Source: Yersinia artesiana (GTDB lineage: Bacteria; Pseudomonadota; Gammaproteobacteria; Enterobacterales; Enterobacteriaceae). Taken from it: 64,000 nt of DNA. This document shows positions 29,523-41,369 of this stretch, one piece after another (position 1 is the first letter of the stretch; every line of letters begins with the position of its first letter). Position numbers and translations under genes: made by a program. Below the pieces are notes generated by a model. It saw nothing but the letters and a program-made list of their open reading frames with translations. It was not told where the DNA came from and did not search any database. The stretch lies in NCBI RefSeq assembly GCF_902726545.1, contig NZ_CACVAD010000009.1:35654-99653 (forward strand). The letters run 5' to 3'.

Positions 29523-30329
29523 ATGTATACAGACACCATTAACAAATGCGCGGCCAACGCAGCCCGCATCGTCAAACTGGCGAAAGAAAGCCCGCTGGGC
29601 TTTTGGATTGGTTCAGCGATGGCCGGTGCTTATGTCGGCCTTGGCATTATTCTGATTTTTACCCTGGGCAATCTGATTGACCCCGCTTACCGCCCATTAG
29701 TCATGGGAGCCACCTTTGGTCTGGCACTGACTTTGGTGATTATCGCCGGCTCTGAGCTGTTTACCGGCCACACCATGTTCCTGACCTTTGGGGTCAAGGC
29801 GGGCACTATCAAATCCAGTCAAATGTGGGCTGTACTGCCACAAACCTGGCTGGGGAATTTGCTGGGTTCTGTTTTTGTTGCCCTGCTTTATTACTACGGC
29901 GGCGGCAACCTGCTGTCAGTGGATACCAGTTTGGTGCACACCGCGGCGCTGGCAAAAACCTCTGCGCCCGCTATGACCTTATTCTTTAAGGGTGTACTAT
30001 GTAACTGGCTGGTTTGTCTGGCGATCTGGATGGCAATTCGGGTAGAAGGTGCAGCTAAATTTATCGCTATTTGGTGGTGCTTGTTGGCCTTTATTGCCTC
30101 CGGTTACGAACACTCCATAGCCAATATGACGCTGTTCGCCTTGTCCTGGTTCGGTCATCACAGCGAAGCTTACACCCTGAGCGGCATCGGTCATAACCTG
30201 CTGTGGGTGACACTGGGGAATACCCTGTCAGGCGCGGTATTTATGGGTCTGGGTTATTGGTATGCCACCCCACGGGAGCAACGTCCACAGCCTGCGGTAG
30301 TCAATGCACCACAAGCAGTAAAAGAGTGA
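29523..30329 (+). CDS. nirC: Nitrite transporter NirC
   Basis: The 268-residue inner-membrane protein belongs to the formate/nitrite transporter (FNT) family, pentamers with six membrane helices per subunit. Family features are AMAGAYVGLGIILIFTLGN, the SELFTGHTMFLTFG loop and GVLCNWLVCLAIWMA. It imports nitrite for NirBD. It is in the nirBDC-cysG order; an ERIC precedes it and a repeat plus a hairpin follow it, so part of the transcription may stop before cysG. Confidence 0.95.
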   Translation: MYTDTINKCAANAARIVKLAKESPLGFWIGSAMAGAYVGLGIILIFTLGNLIDPAYRPLVMGATFGLALTLVIIAGSELFTGHTMFLTFGVKAGTIKSSQMWAVLPQTWLGNLLGSVFVALLYYYGGGNLLSVDTSLVHTAALAKTSAPAMTLFFKGVLCNWLVCLAIWMAIRVEGAAKFIAIWWCLLAFIASGYEHSIANMTLFALSWFGHHSEAYTLSGIGHNLLWVTLGNTLSGAVFMGLGYWYATPREQRPQPAVVNAPQAVKE

Positions 30330-30360
30330 GTTATACGAGGTTAATGGCAAACCAGTGAGT

Positions 30361-30432
30361 GAAGGGTTTACCGCACCTAGGGGCGCTCCGGCGACTTACG
30401 TCGCTACGACCCCAACGGCACGATTCCCCTTC
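30361..30432. repeat. Palindromic repeat copy A (nirC-cysG gap)
   Basis: This 72-base unit is closely similar to that at 61042-61113. It has an outer stem (GAAGGG with CCCCTTC), a middle GGGG/CCCC pairing (30380-30383 with 30410-30413) and an inner hairpin GCGAC-TTAC-GTCGC (30391-30404). The two copies differ by swapped bases in the inner stem, which keeps it paired. It looks like a dispersed extragenic hairpin repeat; I cannot name the family. Confidence 0.75.
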
Positions 30433-30466
30433 AATTGACTTAGCCAACAGTCAGATACCCGAATTC

Positions 30467-30490
30467 ACCAGCTCTTAGGGGCTGGTTTTA
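30467..30490 (+). terminator. Hairpin before cysG
   Basis: ACCAGC (30467-30472) pairs with GCTGGT (30481-30486) and is followed by TTTA. It probably attenuates or ends transcription from nirC before cysG. Confidence 0.5.
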
Positions 30491-30522
30491 CCCCCTAGCG
30501 GCCTCAACCTGAAGGATTGCCC

Positions 30523-31941
30523 ATGGACTACTTCCCGATTTTCTGCCAACTGCAAAACAAAGCCTGCCTGCTGGTCGGTGGTGGTGAAGTGGCCGAACGT
30601 AAAGCCCGCTTATTGCTTGATGCGGGTGCCGCCGTCACCGTCAATGCCTGTGAATTTACCGAGCAGTTTCACGATTGGGCGGAGCAGGGGCTGCTTTCAT
30701 TAGTCAGCGGCGAATTCGCACCGGAACTGTTGGCAGAAAAGTGGCTGGTGATCGCAGCAACTGACCAGGTGGCCGTCAATGCGTTGGTCTATCAAAGCGC
30801 CAACCAACAGCGGGTGTTCTGCAATGTGGTTGATGACCCGAAACGCACCAGTTTTATTATGCCATCAATCATTGACCGCTCTCCTATCATGATAGCTATC
30901 TCTTCTGGCGGAAAAGCACCGGTATTAGCACGATTGCTGCGAGAAAAACTGGAAGCTATGCTGCCACAGCATTTGGGCCAATTGGCACAGTTGGCTGGTC
31001 ACTTACGTCAGCGGGTGAAACAGCATTTTGCCGCGATGACTGACCGTCGCCGTTTCTGGGAAAAACTGCTCACCCACGACCGTCTGGCGCAATCACTGGC
31101 TAATGAGGATCAGGTACAAGTCGAGCAACACGTTGAACAACTGTTCAACGCGCCACTGTCTGATCGCGGCGAAGTGGTATTAGTGGGAGCCGGGCCGGGG
31201 GATGCCGGTTTGCTGACATTGAAAGGTTTACAGCAGATTCAGCAAGCTGACGTGGTGGTATATGACCGGCTGGTGTCCGATGAAGTGATGAATTTAGTGC
31301 GCCGCGACGCCGAGCGAATTTTTGTTGGTAAAGAGTCCGGTCGCCACAGCGTACCGCAGGATCAAATCAATCAGATTTTGCTGCAACAGGCGCAGCAAGG
31401 GAAACGCGTGGTGCGTTTGAAAGGCGGCGATCCGTTTATTTTTGGCCGTGGCGGCGAAGAGTTGGAAACGCTGGCAGACTACAATATTCCATTCTCTGTG
31501 GTGCCGGGAATTACCGCAGCATCTGGCTGTTCAGCCTACAGCGGCATTCCGCTGACTCACCGCGATCACGCGCAAAGTGTGCGGCTGATTACCGGTCACG
31601 CCAAGAAAGACAGTCAGTTGGATTGGGCCAATCTGGCGGCAGAAAAGCAAACTTTAGTGTTCTATATGGGCCTATCACAGGCCGGTGAGATTCAGCAGCA
31701 GTTGATTCGACACGGCATGCCAGCGGCAACCCCTGTTGCTCTGGTCGAGAATGGCACCTCGCGGCATCAACGGGTGGTAAGCGGCGAATTGAGTCAGTTG
31801 GCACTGCTTTCTCAGCAAGTCAGCAGCCCAAGTCTGATTATTGTCGGCAGTGTTGTCAGCTTACGTGAAAAACTGAATTGGTTTTCCAGCGCGGAGCATG
31901 GCAAAGCTGGGATAAAGGAACAAGTTGAAAGAGTGGGTTAA
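30523..31941 (+). CDS. cysG: Sirohaem synthase CysG
   Basis: The 472-residue trifunctional enzyme makes sirohaem, the cofactor of NirB and sulfite reductase. The N-terminal part (to about 200) is the precorrin-2 dehydrogenase/ferrochelatase with [20 protein letters not shown]. The C-terminal part is uroporphyrinogen III methyltransferase with [35 protein letters not shown] and [20 protein letters not shown]. The ATG at 30523 has GAAGGA upstream and matches E. coli; an in-frame TTG two codons earlier is ignored. Its place after nirC ties cofactor supply to nitrite reduction. Confidence 0.97.
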   Translation: MDYFPIFCQLQNKACLLVGGGEVAERKARLLLDAGAAVTVNACEFTEQFHDWAEQGLLSLVSGEFAPELLAEKWLVIAATDQVAVNALVYQSANQQRVFCNVVDDPKRTSFIMPSIIDRSPIMIAISSGGKAPVLARLLREKLEAMLPQHLGQLAQLAGHLRQRVKQHFAAMTDRRRFWEKLLTHDRLAQSLANEDQVQVEQHVEQLFNAPLSDRGEVVLVGAGPGDAGLLTLKGLQQIQQADVVVYDRLVSDEVMNLVRRDAERIFVGKESGRHSVPQDQINQILLQQAQQGKRVVRLKGGDPFIFGRGGEELETLADYNIPFSVVPGITAASGCSAYSGIPLTHRDHAQSVRLITGHAKKDSQLDWANLAAEKQTLVFYMGLSQAGEIQQQLIRHGMPAATPVALVENGTSRHQRVVSGELSQLALLSQQVSSPSLIIVGSVVSLREKLNWFSSAEHGKAGIKEQVERVG

Positions 31942-31956
31942 GCTGAATTTGAGTCA

Positions 31957-31978
31957 GAAGGGGGAAGGCTCCCCCTTC
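31957..31978. terminator. Hairpin between convergent cysG and trpS
   Basis: GAAGGGGG (31957-31964) and CCCCCTTC (31971-31978) form an eight-base-pair G+C-rich stem with a six-base loop between the two stops. Only weak T-runs follow. Confidence 0.55.
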
Positions 31979-31997
31979 GGGTGATTTATTGATTCAC

Positions 31998-33712
<1,715 letters not shown>

Positions 33713-33720
<8 letters not shown>

Positions 33721-34390
33721 TGGCAGACATCGCCAGTTCACTGCGCATGGCATCAATGACTGCGGCATAATCTGGCTGATTGAAAATAGCCGAACCGGCA
33801 ACAAACATATCTGCACCTGCTGCCGCGATATCGCGGATATTATCCACTTTAACGCCACCATCCACTTCCAAACGAATGTCATAACCGCTGTCATCAATCA
33901 ACTTACGCACCTGGCGTAATTTGTTCAGCGTTTCAGGAATAAAGGACTGACCGCCGAAGCCGGGGTTCACCGACATCAACAAAATGACATCCAGCTTATC
34001 CATCACATAGTCAAGATAGCTCAGCGGAGTGGCTGGGTTGAATACCAAGCCCGCCTTACAGCCATTCTCTTTGATGAGCTGCAGGGTGCGGTCAACATGT
34101 TCTGAGGCTTCAGGATGGAATGAAATATAGGTGGCGCCTGCTTTGGCAAAATCCGGGACAATACGGTCGACCGGTTTTACCATCAGATGAACATCAATAG
34201 GGGCAGTAATACCGTAATCACGCAGAGCCTGGCACACCATCGGCCCGATAGTCAGATTAGGAACGTAATGATTGTCCATCACATCAAAATGCACAACATC
34301 AGCACCGGCGGCGAGCACCTTGGCGGTATCCTCACCCAGGCGGGCAAAATCTGCTGACAGAATAGACGGGGCAATTAAAAACTTTTTCAT
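33713..34390 (-). CDS. rpe: Ribulose-phosphate 3-epimerase
   Basis: The 225-residue TIM-barrel enzyme interconverts ribulose 5-phosphate and xylulose 5-phosphate in the pentose phosphate pathway. Visible motifs are [43 protein letters not shown] and LEVDGGVK, which carry the metal and catalytic aspartates. The ATG at 34390 (MKKFLIAPS) has GGAG upstream; the TTG at 34402 overlaps that ribosome site and is rejected. It is part of the dam-rpe-gph-trpS operon. Confidence 0.97.
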
Positions 34391-34492
34391 CCGCTTCTCC
34401 AAACGTGTCTCTTTGTGTTATGAGGCGTCAGCGTGGCAAGCTTTCTCTCTCACAAACCATGGGGTTTGAATCTTTACCGAGCGGTAGCCCGC

Positions 34493-35305
34493 TCAGCTAT
34501 ACAGCGCCAAAAGCTCATTCACTTTACTACGGCCAAGGATATTCCGGCTGATAGTGCGGCGCGCTTTGACCACATGCAGTGACGCCTGATGATACCAATC
34601 GCGCGTCAGTTCTGTGTCGTGATTAGAAATCAGAACCGGGATCTTGTTTTCTGCTGACAACTGGTAAGCCAGACGCGCCAGATTCTGTTGATCCGCCAGA
34701 CCAAAGTTACTGGTGTGATATGCCGTAAAATTAGCCGTCGCTGATAATGGCGCATACGGAGGGTCGCAGTAAACCACCGCCCCGTGCACAGCTTTTAGCA
34801 AAGTTTCCTGATAGTGCTCACAAACAAAAATGGCATTTTGCGATTTTTCAGCAAACCAATACAGCTCATTTTCCGGGAAATAAGGTCTTTTGTAACGACC
34901 AAAAGGTACATTGAATTCACCGCTCAAATTATAACGGCACAGACCGTTATAACAATGGCGATTCAAGTAGAGAAACAATAATGCACGGCGATAGGCATCG
35001 GTGCTGGCGTTAAACTCTTGACGCAGTTGGTAAAACTGTTCGGAATTATTGAAATCGCCAGTGAATAAAACACGAGCATCCCGCACGAAGTCATCAGTGC
35101 GGTCCTTCACGATATTGTAGAGGTTGATCAGATCACTGTTGATATCGGCCAGTATGTAAGATTCATACTCGGTGTTAAGGAACACCGAACCCGCACCGAC
35201 GAATGGCTCTATCAAGCAGTCTCCCGCTGGCAGATGGCGTCGAATGTCATCAACCAGCGGATATTTCCCACCAGCCCATTTTAAAAAAGCGCGGTTTTTC
35301 TTCAT
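34493..35305 (-). CDS. dam: DNA adenine methyltransferase Dam
   Basis: Dam methylates adenine in GATC and steers mismatch repair, replication timing and gene expression. The 270-residue protein has the AdoMet motif FLKWAGGKYPLVDDI at the start, EPFVGAGSVFLNTEY and the catalytic DPPY in VVYCDPPYAPLSA, the alpha-type order of motifs. It matches E. coli Dam in length and order. In some Yersinia species Dam is reported to be essential and to affect virulence; that is background knowledge. Confidence 0.97.
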   Translation of the reverse strand: MKKNRAFLKWAGGKYPLVDDIRRHLPAGDCLIEPFVGAGSVFLNTEYESYILADINSDLINLYNIVKDRTDDFVRDARVLFTGDFNNSEQFYQLRQEFNASTDAYRRALLFLYLNRHCYNGLCRYNLSGEFNVPFGRYKRPYFPENELYWFAEKSQNAIFVCEHYQETLLKAVHGAVVYCDPPYAPLSATANFTAYHTSNFGLADQQNLARLAYQLSAENKIPVLISNHDTELTRDWYHQASLHVVKARRTISRNILGRSKVNELLALYS

Positions 35306-35388
35306 GCCGTCAGTTAGCTACTTAATAATTCAGAGCCGCAGATTGTACTCTGTTTCAGACAGCACATCAGCGCACAAATAAGAATGAT

Positions 35389-36387
35389 TTATTTTCTAAG
35401 GTCTTGCTGTACTTGTTGTACAGGTTTAACCCACGGTTTTTTCGCCTGAACATCAGCGGGTAATGTGGCTATTGCCCTTTTTGCATCAGCAGAAGAGGCG
35501 TAATTACCACTCACCAGGATGTACCAAGGCTTACCATCACGTTTAGTTTCATACACATGATAGTCAGATAATTTTTGCTGCTTGGCATAAGCATTCAAGG
35601 TATCTGAACGCGATGCACTGCTCAATTGCAACGTAAAGTGGCTGCCAGGAGCATTTTTCAATGCGCTGCTGCTACCAGTTGAGCCTGATTTCACCCCTGC
35701 GGAAGCGGCTGGAGACACCGCCGTAGTCGGATTTTTATGACTAACAGCAGGTTGCTTAGTCGCGGCAGTGGCCTGTTTCTGCGTCGGATGGGTAATGGTT
35801 TCCCGTGCTGCTGGCGCTTTGACCCCTTTCGAGCCCGAAACTGTTGCTGGCGCTGTCGGCAATGTGGATGTCTGGCCATCGTTCATGTTCTGAGACAAAG
35901 TATCAACCTGCCCCTGAGTCTGAGAGAGTGCATCAGACATGTTACCCGGCAATTCAACACGTTGAGTAGGGGCATTGGCAGAAGACTGCGGCGCGGCCTC
36001 GGTTGGTGTCGGAGAAATCGGCGGAACATTGATATCTTGTGGCTGAGCGTTGTTCTTCACGCCGTTGGCATCATGACCATCGGTGGTGTTATTTGCCACA
36101 CCTGGTTGGGTATTATTGCCGCTGGTCAGTGAGGATGAATCAGACAGATTGATGTTTCGCACCGCATCCACATTTGGATTTTGTTGTGATGCTTCGTGCT
36201 CTGTCGGCGCTTTCAGGGCTGAACCGATGGCAATAATAATCAATAACAGCACTAAAATGCCGATACCAATCATCATATGTTGGCGTGAAACAGCCAGCTT
36301 AGGCCCAGTCGAGGACTTACGGGCGCGTGTAGGGCGACGGTCACTACTATCTGGTTTCAGATCGTCTTCCGGCTTTAAATCATCCAT
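35389..36387 (-). CDS. damX: Cell division protein DamX
   Basis: This 332-residue bitopic inner-membrane protein has an acidic/basic cytoplasmic N-terminus and one membrane helix at about residues 37-57 (MMIGIGILVLLLIIIAIGSA). A long low-complexity periplasmic linker rich in N, T, S and Q follows, then a C-terminal SPOR domain (HFTLQLSSASRSDTLNAYAK, WYILVSGNYASSADAKRAI). SPOR domains bind denuded peptidoglycan at the septum. It lies between aroB and dam, as in E. coli. Confidence 0.93.
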   Translation of the reverse strand: MDDLKPEDDLKPDSSDRRPTRARKSSTGPKLAVSRQHMMIGIGILVLLLIIIAIGSALKAPTEHEASQQNPNVDAVRNINLSDSSSLTSGNNTQPGVANNTTDGHDANGVKNNAQPQDINVPPISPTPTEAAPQSSANAPTQRVELPGNMSDALSQTQGQVDTLSQNMNDGQTSTLPTAPATVSGSKGVKAPAARETITHPTQKQATAATKQPAVSHKNPTTAVSPAASAGVKSGSTGSSSALKNAPGSHFTLQLSSASRSDTLNAYAKQQKLSDYHVYETKRDGKPWYILVSGNYASSADAKRAIATLPADVQAKKPWVKPVQQVQQDLRK

Positions 36388-36527
36388 CTAAACCCTCCAA
36401 CTAGAGGCAAAAGCCTACCGCATTTATCATTGCAGCCCGGCTGATTGATTTTACTGACTGCTAACAGGCCAAACCGCCCGCAGCAAAGGAATATGATAAC
36501 CGTATAATATCGTACTTATGCCATTTT

Positions 36528-37616
36528 CTATAACTGGCAATCAACGATAGACGCCAGCACCATGTCATGCGCAATGCCGCTACGAATTTCTGACTGACCT
36601 ATCGCAGTTGGCAGAACCAGACGAAGCTCTCCGGCCAGCACTTTTTTATCTCGCATCATGTGTGGTAGATAGGACTCTGGCGTCATTTCCTGCGGCCCGC
36701 TGACTGGCAGACCGGCACGTAACAGGAGTTGCTTGATACGCTCAACATCTTCAACGGAGAACTGGCCCAATCGACGGGAGGTGTGCGCGGCCATCATCAT
36801 ACCGGCGGCAACAGCTTCCCCGTGCAGCCAGACGCCATAACCCATTTCGGCCTCAATGGCATGACCATAAGTATGACCCAAATTGAGTAAAGCGCGCATC
36901 CCGCTCTCTTCCCGTTCATCGGCTGCAACAACATCGGCTTTCAATTCACAGCAACGACGGATGCAGTAGGCTAATGCCGACATATCCAGTGCAAGAAGTG
37001 AGTCGATATTGGTTTCCAGCCACGCAAAGAAAGCTGCGTCAAGAATGATGCCGTATTTGATAACTTCAGCCAGCCCGGAAGCAAGCTCACGTGAAGGAAG
37101 GGTTTTAAGACAATTAAGGTCAACCACCACCGATGCGGGCTGGTAGAAAGCACCAATCATGTTCTTACCCAATGGATGATTCACTGCGGTTTTACCACCG
37201 ACAGAAGAATCCACTTGAGAAAGTAAAGTAGTAGGAACTTGAATAAAGCGAACACCGCGCTGATAGCAAGCGGCGGCAAAACCGGTCAGGTCGCCTACTA
37301 CACCACCACCCAGGGCAACAAGTGTAGTATCACGACCGTGCGGTTTTTCCAGAAGGGCAGAAAATACCTGCTCCAGAACGCTCAGAGATTTGTACTGCTC
37401 GCCATCAGGTAAAATCACCTGATCGACTTTAATGCCGCCTTGCTCCAGCACTGCCCGGAGCGAATCCAGATAGAGTGGCGCTAGCGTTTGGTTGGTTACC
37501 AGCATAACCTGGTCACCCGCCTTCAGCGGCTTAAAAGAGGCTGGATCATTGAATAATCCAGCAGCGATCGTAATCGGGTAGCTACGCTCCCCTAACGTGA
37601 CAGTAATCTTCTCCAT
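36528..37616 (-). CDS. aroB: 3-dehydroquinate synthase AroB
   Basis: AroB converts DAHP to 3-dehydroquinate, the second step of the shikimate pathway, using NAD+ and a divalent metal. The NAD-binding core [20 protein letters not shown] and the metal-binding histidines in [16 protein letters not shown] are present. The 362 residues match the family length. It lies 56 bases downstream of aroK, so the two shikimate genes are co-transcribed. Confidence 0.98.
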   Translation of the reverse strand: MEKITVTLGERSYPITIAAGLFNDPASFKPLKAGDQVMLVTNQTLAPLYLDSLRAVLEQGGIKVDQVILPDGEQYKSLSVLEQVFSALLEKPHGRDTTLVALGGGVVGDLTGFAAACYQRGVRFIQVPTTLLSQVDSSVGGKTAVNHPLGKNMIGAFYQPASVVVDLNCLKTLPSRELASGLAEVIKYGIILDAAFFAWLETNIDSLLALDMSALAYCIRRCCELKADVVAADEREESGMRALLNLGHTYGHAIEAEMGYGVWLHGEAVAAGMMMAAHTSRRLGQFSVEDVERIKQLLLRAGLPVSGPQEMTPESYLPHMMRDKKVLAGELRLVLPTAIGQSEIRSGIAHDMVLASIVDCQL

Positions 37617-37672
37617 GTCGCGCCCAGTAACCTTCTTAACTTACGCCCGCGGGCATTAGTAAAATGCTAAAA

Positions 37673-38194
37673 TTAGTTACTTTCCAGCATGTTGATAATC
37701 TGGTTAGCAACAACTTTCGCGCTTTGATCGTCAGTGCGGATGGTGACATCTGCAATTTCTTCGTACAACGGATTACGTTCTTTTGCCAGTGCTTCTAACA
37801 CTTCACGCGGAGGCGAATCAACCTGCAACAACGGACGTTTTTTGTCGCGCTGCGTACGAGCCAACTGCTTTTCGATAGTGGTTTCCAAGTACACCACAAC
37901 GCCACGGGCTGACAAACGGTTACGGGTTTCTCTGGATTTAACAGAGCCGCCACCGGTTGCCAGCACAATGCCTTGTTTTTCCGTCAGTTCATTAATAACT
38001 TTTTCTTCACGATCGCGGAAACCTTCTTCGCCTTCCACGTCGAATACCCAGCCCACGTCAGCTCCGGTACGTCGCTCAATTTCTTGATCAGAGTCGAAAA
38101 ACTCCATATTGAGTTGCTGAGCTAACTGACGACCAATAGTGCTTTTGCCGGCACCCATAGGCCCAACCAGAAAGATATTGCGTTTCTCTGCCAT
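37673..38194 (-). CDS. aroK: Shikimate kinase I AroK
   Basis: AroK phosphorylates shikimate with ATP. The 173-residue NMP-kinase-like protein has the P-loop GPMGAGKST at residues 11-19, the shikimate-binding [11 protein letters not shown], and [13 protein letters not shown]. It begins the aroK-aroB-damX-dam-rpe-gph-trpS gene string read to the left. Its start follows the 348-bp gap that also holds the hofQ terminator. Confidence 0.97.
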   Translation of the reverse strand: MAEKRNIFLVGPMGAGKSTIGRQLAQQLNMEFFDSDQEIERRTGADVGWVFDVEGEEGFRDREEKVINELTEKQGIVLATGGGSVKSRETRNRLSARGVVVYLETTIEKQLARTQRDKKRPLLQVDSPPREVLEALAKERNPLYEEIADVTIRTDDQSAKVVANQIINMLESN

Positions 38195-38542
38195 GTTTTT
38201 GGTATTACTAAGACTATTCGTTAATGATAACCCGCCCCGCCAATCAAATTAGCAACGGGACCTAAACTGAAACCTCATGAGCGATAGTGCGAGATCAGAC
38301 GGAAAATTATCTCAGCACTTCTGGTAGTTTGGCAACCGAATAAATCGTTGTACACGTCGTGGGAGGGAAACCATACGTTTTTATCGGCGTATCAACGTTA
38401 TTAAAAAACCTCGGAGCTCAATTCGGTAACCCTTGTAAGCTAAATCCGAGGCAGCGTCAAATTTAGAAGCCCCCAATCACACAAAAAGTTGCAGAAAGTC
38501 ACCAAGATTGACCTATTTTCATCAATCAGCACCTCCTAATAC
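38195..38542. other. hofQ-aroK intergenic region
   Basis: This 348-bp gap separates hofQ from aroK on the same strand. It contains the terminator-like dyad at 38403-38451 and must contain the aroK promoter in 38195-38402. No open reading frame was recognised. Confidence 0.5.
38403..38451 (-). terminator. Terminator downstream of hofQ
   Basis: On the minus strand CCTCGGA...AGCT (38451-38438) pairs with AGCT...CCGAGG (38418-38409) and is followed by six T residues (38408-38403). It would isolate aroK from hof transcription. Confidence 0.7.
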
Positions 38543-39793
38543 TCAAGCACTGATTAACCTTGGGGTGATGAAAATAACTAACTCCCGACGATTTTGTTGC
38601 CGGGTATCCTGTTTAAACAGCCCACCCAACCAAGGAATATCGGCCAATATAGGGACTTTATTAAGCCCGTGACTGCTTTTTTGCTGGAAAATCCCGCCTA
38701 ACACAATCGTTTCGCCATCATTTACCGTAATTTGAGTTTGAATTTCCTGCTTATCTATTAATAAAGTTTCACTATCACCGCGTTTCATCGCCATTCCGGG
38801 CATATTTTGGCTGATTTTTAAGTTTAAAGTGATTTTGCCATTCCGCAGTATTTTCGGCGTGACCTCCATCCCTAGCACTGCTTCTTTAAACTCAATCGTG
38901 GTCGCCCCTTTTTTACCCTGCGAAACAGTATACGGAATATCGGAACCTTGCTTGATACTGGCGGTTTGTTGATGAGAGGTCACCAACCGAGGGCTGGCAA
39001 TGATATCGACCTGATTTTCCTGTTCCAGTGCGCTCAACTCCAGTTCCAGCAGCCGCCCTCCGATGCGGGCAACATTAAAACCGGCGCTGACGGCACTATT
39101 TGGCAGAGGCAAATTTACATTAAAATCACTCATTCGAAGCGAGGAGGTGGGTTTGGTATCGCCCATCCCCCAACGTACGCCCAGTTCCTGCAAATTTTCG
39201 CGGCTGATGGTCAAGATATGCGCGGCCAACTGGACTTGCTGCAAAGGCAAATCCATCTCTGCCAGCCAATTTTTTAATAATGCTAATGATGCGGGAGTAT
39301 CGCGAATTAATAATGTATTTGTACGTTTATCTACCACCACGCTACCCAGCGGAGAAAGCAGACCACCATCAGCCAGACTCAAACTGTCTGCAACTTCTGC
39401 GGCATCGGCATATTGTAAGGCGAGACTCAAATTACTCAGCGATTCCGGCGCGGTTTTTTGTTCCGCCCGCAGTCGCCTTTCCTCGCTATCCTGTTCGCTG
39501 AAAATCAGCATAACCGCCCCTTCTCGCTCGACTTTCAGGTGCGCCATACGCAAAACAATAGCAAGCGCTTGATCCCAAGGGACATCCACTAGCCGGAGGC
39601 TGAGATTCGCGCCAATATCTGATGCAATGACTAAATTCAATTGCTGATAGTCAGCCAGTGCTTGCAACACCACGGAGGCGGGAGCATCTTGAAACTCCAG
39701 TGAAACTGGCTCGTCACTTTTGGCATCAATGGCAAAAGAAGTGGTGAATAAGACACCGCACAGCAGAAGAGTGGATAATAGCTCTCGCACCAT
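38543..39793 (-). CDS. hofQ: Secretin-like DNA uptake porin HofQ
   Basis: HofQ is an outer-membrane secretin of the type IV pilus/competence family and in E. coli is needed to use DNA as food. There are N-terminal short domains (SLEFQDAPASVVLQALADYQ, LRLVDVPWDQAL), an N1 domain (VVDKRTNTLLIRDTPASLAL) and the C-terminal secretin core (VDIIASPRLVTSHQQTASIK, GETIVLGGIF, FITPRL). The start at 39793 (MVRELLSTLLLCG) gives a signal peptide and 416 residues, close to E. coli (412). However, the in-frame ATG at 39862 has a better ribosome site (AAGGA), so the true start is uncertain. Confidence 0.9.
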   Translation of the reverse strand: MVRELLSTLLLCGVLFTTSFAIDAKSDEPVSLEFQDAPASVVLQALADYQQLNLVIASDIGANLSLRLVDVPWDQALAIVLRMAHLKVEREGAVMLIFSEQDSEERRLRAEQKTAPESLSNLSLALQYADAAEVADSLSLADGGLLSPLGSVVVDKRTNTLLIRDTPASLALLKNWLAEMDLPLQQVQLAAHILTISRENLQELGVRWGMGDTKPTSSLRMSDFNVNLPLPNSAVSAGFNVARIGGRLLELELSALEQENQVDIIASPRLVTSHQQTASIKQGSDIPYTVSQGKKGATTIEFKEAVLGMEVTPKILRNGKITLNLKISQNMPGMAMKRGDSETLLIDKQEIQTQITVNDGETIVLGGIFQQKSSHGLNKVPILADIPWLGGLFKQDTRQQNRRELVIFITPRLISA

Positions 39794-39897
39794 ACAATAT
39801 GCGGTCCAAAACCAGTTTTTGATTTTAAATATGATTGTGATTTTAAATAGCGAGATTCTCATCAGATTCATTCCTTTTAATACTGATTATTAATGGG

Positions 39898-40269
39898 TTA
39901 GCGCATTAAAAGCACCACAGAACCCGATGAGCCTGAGCATGGCCGTTCCGTGTTGACATGCTGGAGGCTAACCTGTCGCTCACCAATATGAGTTACCTGC
40001 CAATAAGGCAATAAGCGCGTTTCTGTCGCCACCTTTTGCCACTGACCCTCTGAACGTTGTACCCAGCCAATATGATAATCTGCACTGCGGACAATGCCCT
40101 GCAATCGCCATCCGGCAAGCGTTTTCCGGTCATCATCGCAAGACGCTGTTGATATTCGCTCAAAAGGATTGCGCCCAACCTCTGCCAATAAGGATCCTGC
40201 ACCAACAACCTGTGATACTGCGACCAGTAGCCCTCCGAGCACCCATACACTCTTACGGTGATCACTCAC
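39898..40269 (-). CDS. hofP: Pilus assembly protein HofP (PilP-like)
   Basis: The 123-residue protein begins with a hydrophobic signal (KSVWVLGGLLVAVSQVVGAG) and then a small domain with NPFERISTASC and GWRLQGIVRSADYHIGWV, as in HofP. PilP-type proteins link the inner-membrane PilNO complex to the secretin. The start is placed at a GTG at 40269, because GGAGG lies five bases upstream; a GTG two codons earlier touches the ribosome site. It overlaps hofO by eight bases. Confidence 0.8.
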   Translation of the reverse strand: MSDHRKSVWVLGGLLVAVSQVVGAGSLLAEVGRNPFERISTASCDDDRKTLAGWRLQGIVRSADYHIGWVQRSEGQWQKVATETRLLPYWQVTHIGERQVSLQHVNTERPCSGSSGSVVLLMR

Positions 40270-40828
40270 TTTCACCTCCGGCGAGATACTCTTGTAGGTT
40301 TAGTTTTACGGTCAACACATGGCTATCACGCGTAATGTCAATGATTTGGATATGGGCCGCTGACGGAGTGGAGGCTAACTGACGAAGTAAATGGAATAAT
40401 CCATAGAAGTTGATCCGTAAGGTTGCAGCCCATTGTTGTTGCTCGACAAAACCCGCTCCGCCGCCTTCTACAAGCGGTTCAGATTGCCGCTGCCAACTTA
40501 TAACCTGCCCACCCAAAGGCCCAATCCATTTGCCGACTAAATGTGCTATTGAGCCGCCGGGTTGCTGTCGCGATGCTTCTGCCACACTTAACGCGGTCAG
40601 TTCCTGCTGAAGAGAAAATAGCGATGGCAACCGTGCCAACTCTGACTGTTGGCGCTCAACCTGTTGTTGGTGTTGGATAATTTCCTGGGTGCTGAGCTGC
40701 TGCTGTTGCCATTGAGGGCGTAGCAGCATGCTATAAACACCTAACCCAATCAGCCCCAGTAGCCCCCATTGATATAAGCAGAGCTGCCAACCAGGCCGAT
40801 CCAGCCAACGTTGCAGCTGTTTATTCAT
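40262..40828 (-). CDS. hofO: Pilus assembly protein HofO (PilO-like)
   Basis: The 188-residue protein has a single N-terminal membrane helix (LYQWGLLGLIGLGVYSMLL) followed by a glutamine-rich coiled coil (QQQQLSTQEIIQHQQQVERQ) and a small periplasmic domain, the PilO layout. It starts at the ATG at 40828, nine bases after GGAGG, and overlaps the end of hofN by eight bases. It should pair with HofN in the inner membrane. Confidence 0.85.
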   Translation of the reverse strand: MNKQLQRWLDRPGWQLCLYQWGLLGLIGLGVYSMLLRPQWQQQQLSTQEIIQHQQQVERQQSELARLPSLFSLQQELTALSVAEASRQQPGGSIAHLVGKWIGPLGGQVISWQRQSEPLVEGGGAGFVEQQQWAATLRINFYGLFHLLRQLASTPSAAHIQIIDITRDSHVLTVKLNLQEYLAGGESE

Positions 40829-41369
40829 CACTCATCCCCTCCAGAGGCCAATCCGCCTGCGCCATAAACCGAAAATGCCCATCATCCCGCTGAGCAATTC
40901 TTTGTAAGCGCACATTTGCCAGTAGAGGCTGTCGGTCCAATCGCGCTAAAAAATCATGGATCACGGCATAATCTTGGCTGACCGCCTCAAAAACCAGCTT
41001 ATCGCCTTGCGGTATCAGGCTGATCAACCAGCAGTTATCAGGAATTTGTTGGGATAACTGCTGCAATAACACCGAATAACGATGGGCAGATTGCTGCATT
41101 TGCCGATATATCTGTGCTCGCTGCTCCGCACGCTGTTTTTGCGCCATGAGCTGTTGCACCTGTTGATGCAGTTGGCTCAATACTGCCTGCTGTTGCAAAA
41201 GTGCCGCCAGACTGCCTTGTTGGCTGATTTGTCGTGAGTGTAACTGCATCTGGATAACCACCAGAGTGATGGCAAAAAGTATTCCCTGGCACAGGCCTAT
41301 GTTGCGCCAAAATCGGTAACGAGATAACTGACACGCTGCGCGCCATGATGAAAAATTAACTTGATACAT
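40821..41369 (-). CDS. hofN: Pilus assembly protein HofN (PilN-like)
   Basis: The 182-residue protein has a short cytoplasmic start (MYQVNFSSWRAACQLSRYRF), a membrane helix (NIGLCQGILFAITLVVIQMQ), a glutamine-rich coiled coil and a periplasmic domain, as in PilN. The N-terminal segment is the part that binds PilM in type IV pilus systems. Its ATG shares one base with the hofM stop. Confidence 0.87.
   Translation of the reverse strand: MYQVNFSSWRAACQLSRYRFWRNIGLCQGILFAITLVVIQMQLHSRQISQQGSLAALLQQQAVLSQLHQQVQQLMAQKQRAEQRAQIYRQMQQSAHRYSVLLQQLSQQIPDNCWLISLIPQGDKLVFEAVSQDYAVIHDFLARLDRQPLLANVRLQRIAQRDDGHFRFMAQADWPLEGMSDE

Noticed and set aside
39063..39572. 169-codon plus-strand open frame inside hofQ
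   Set aside because: Antisense to the secretin gene, without ribosome site or recognised motif.
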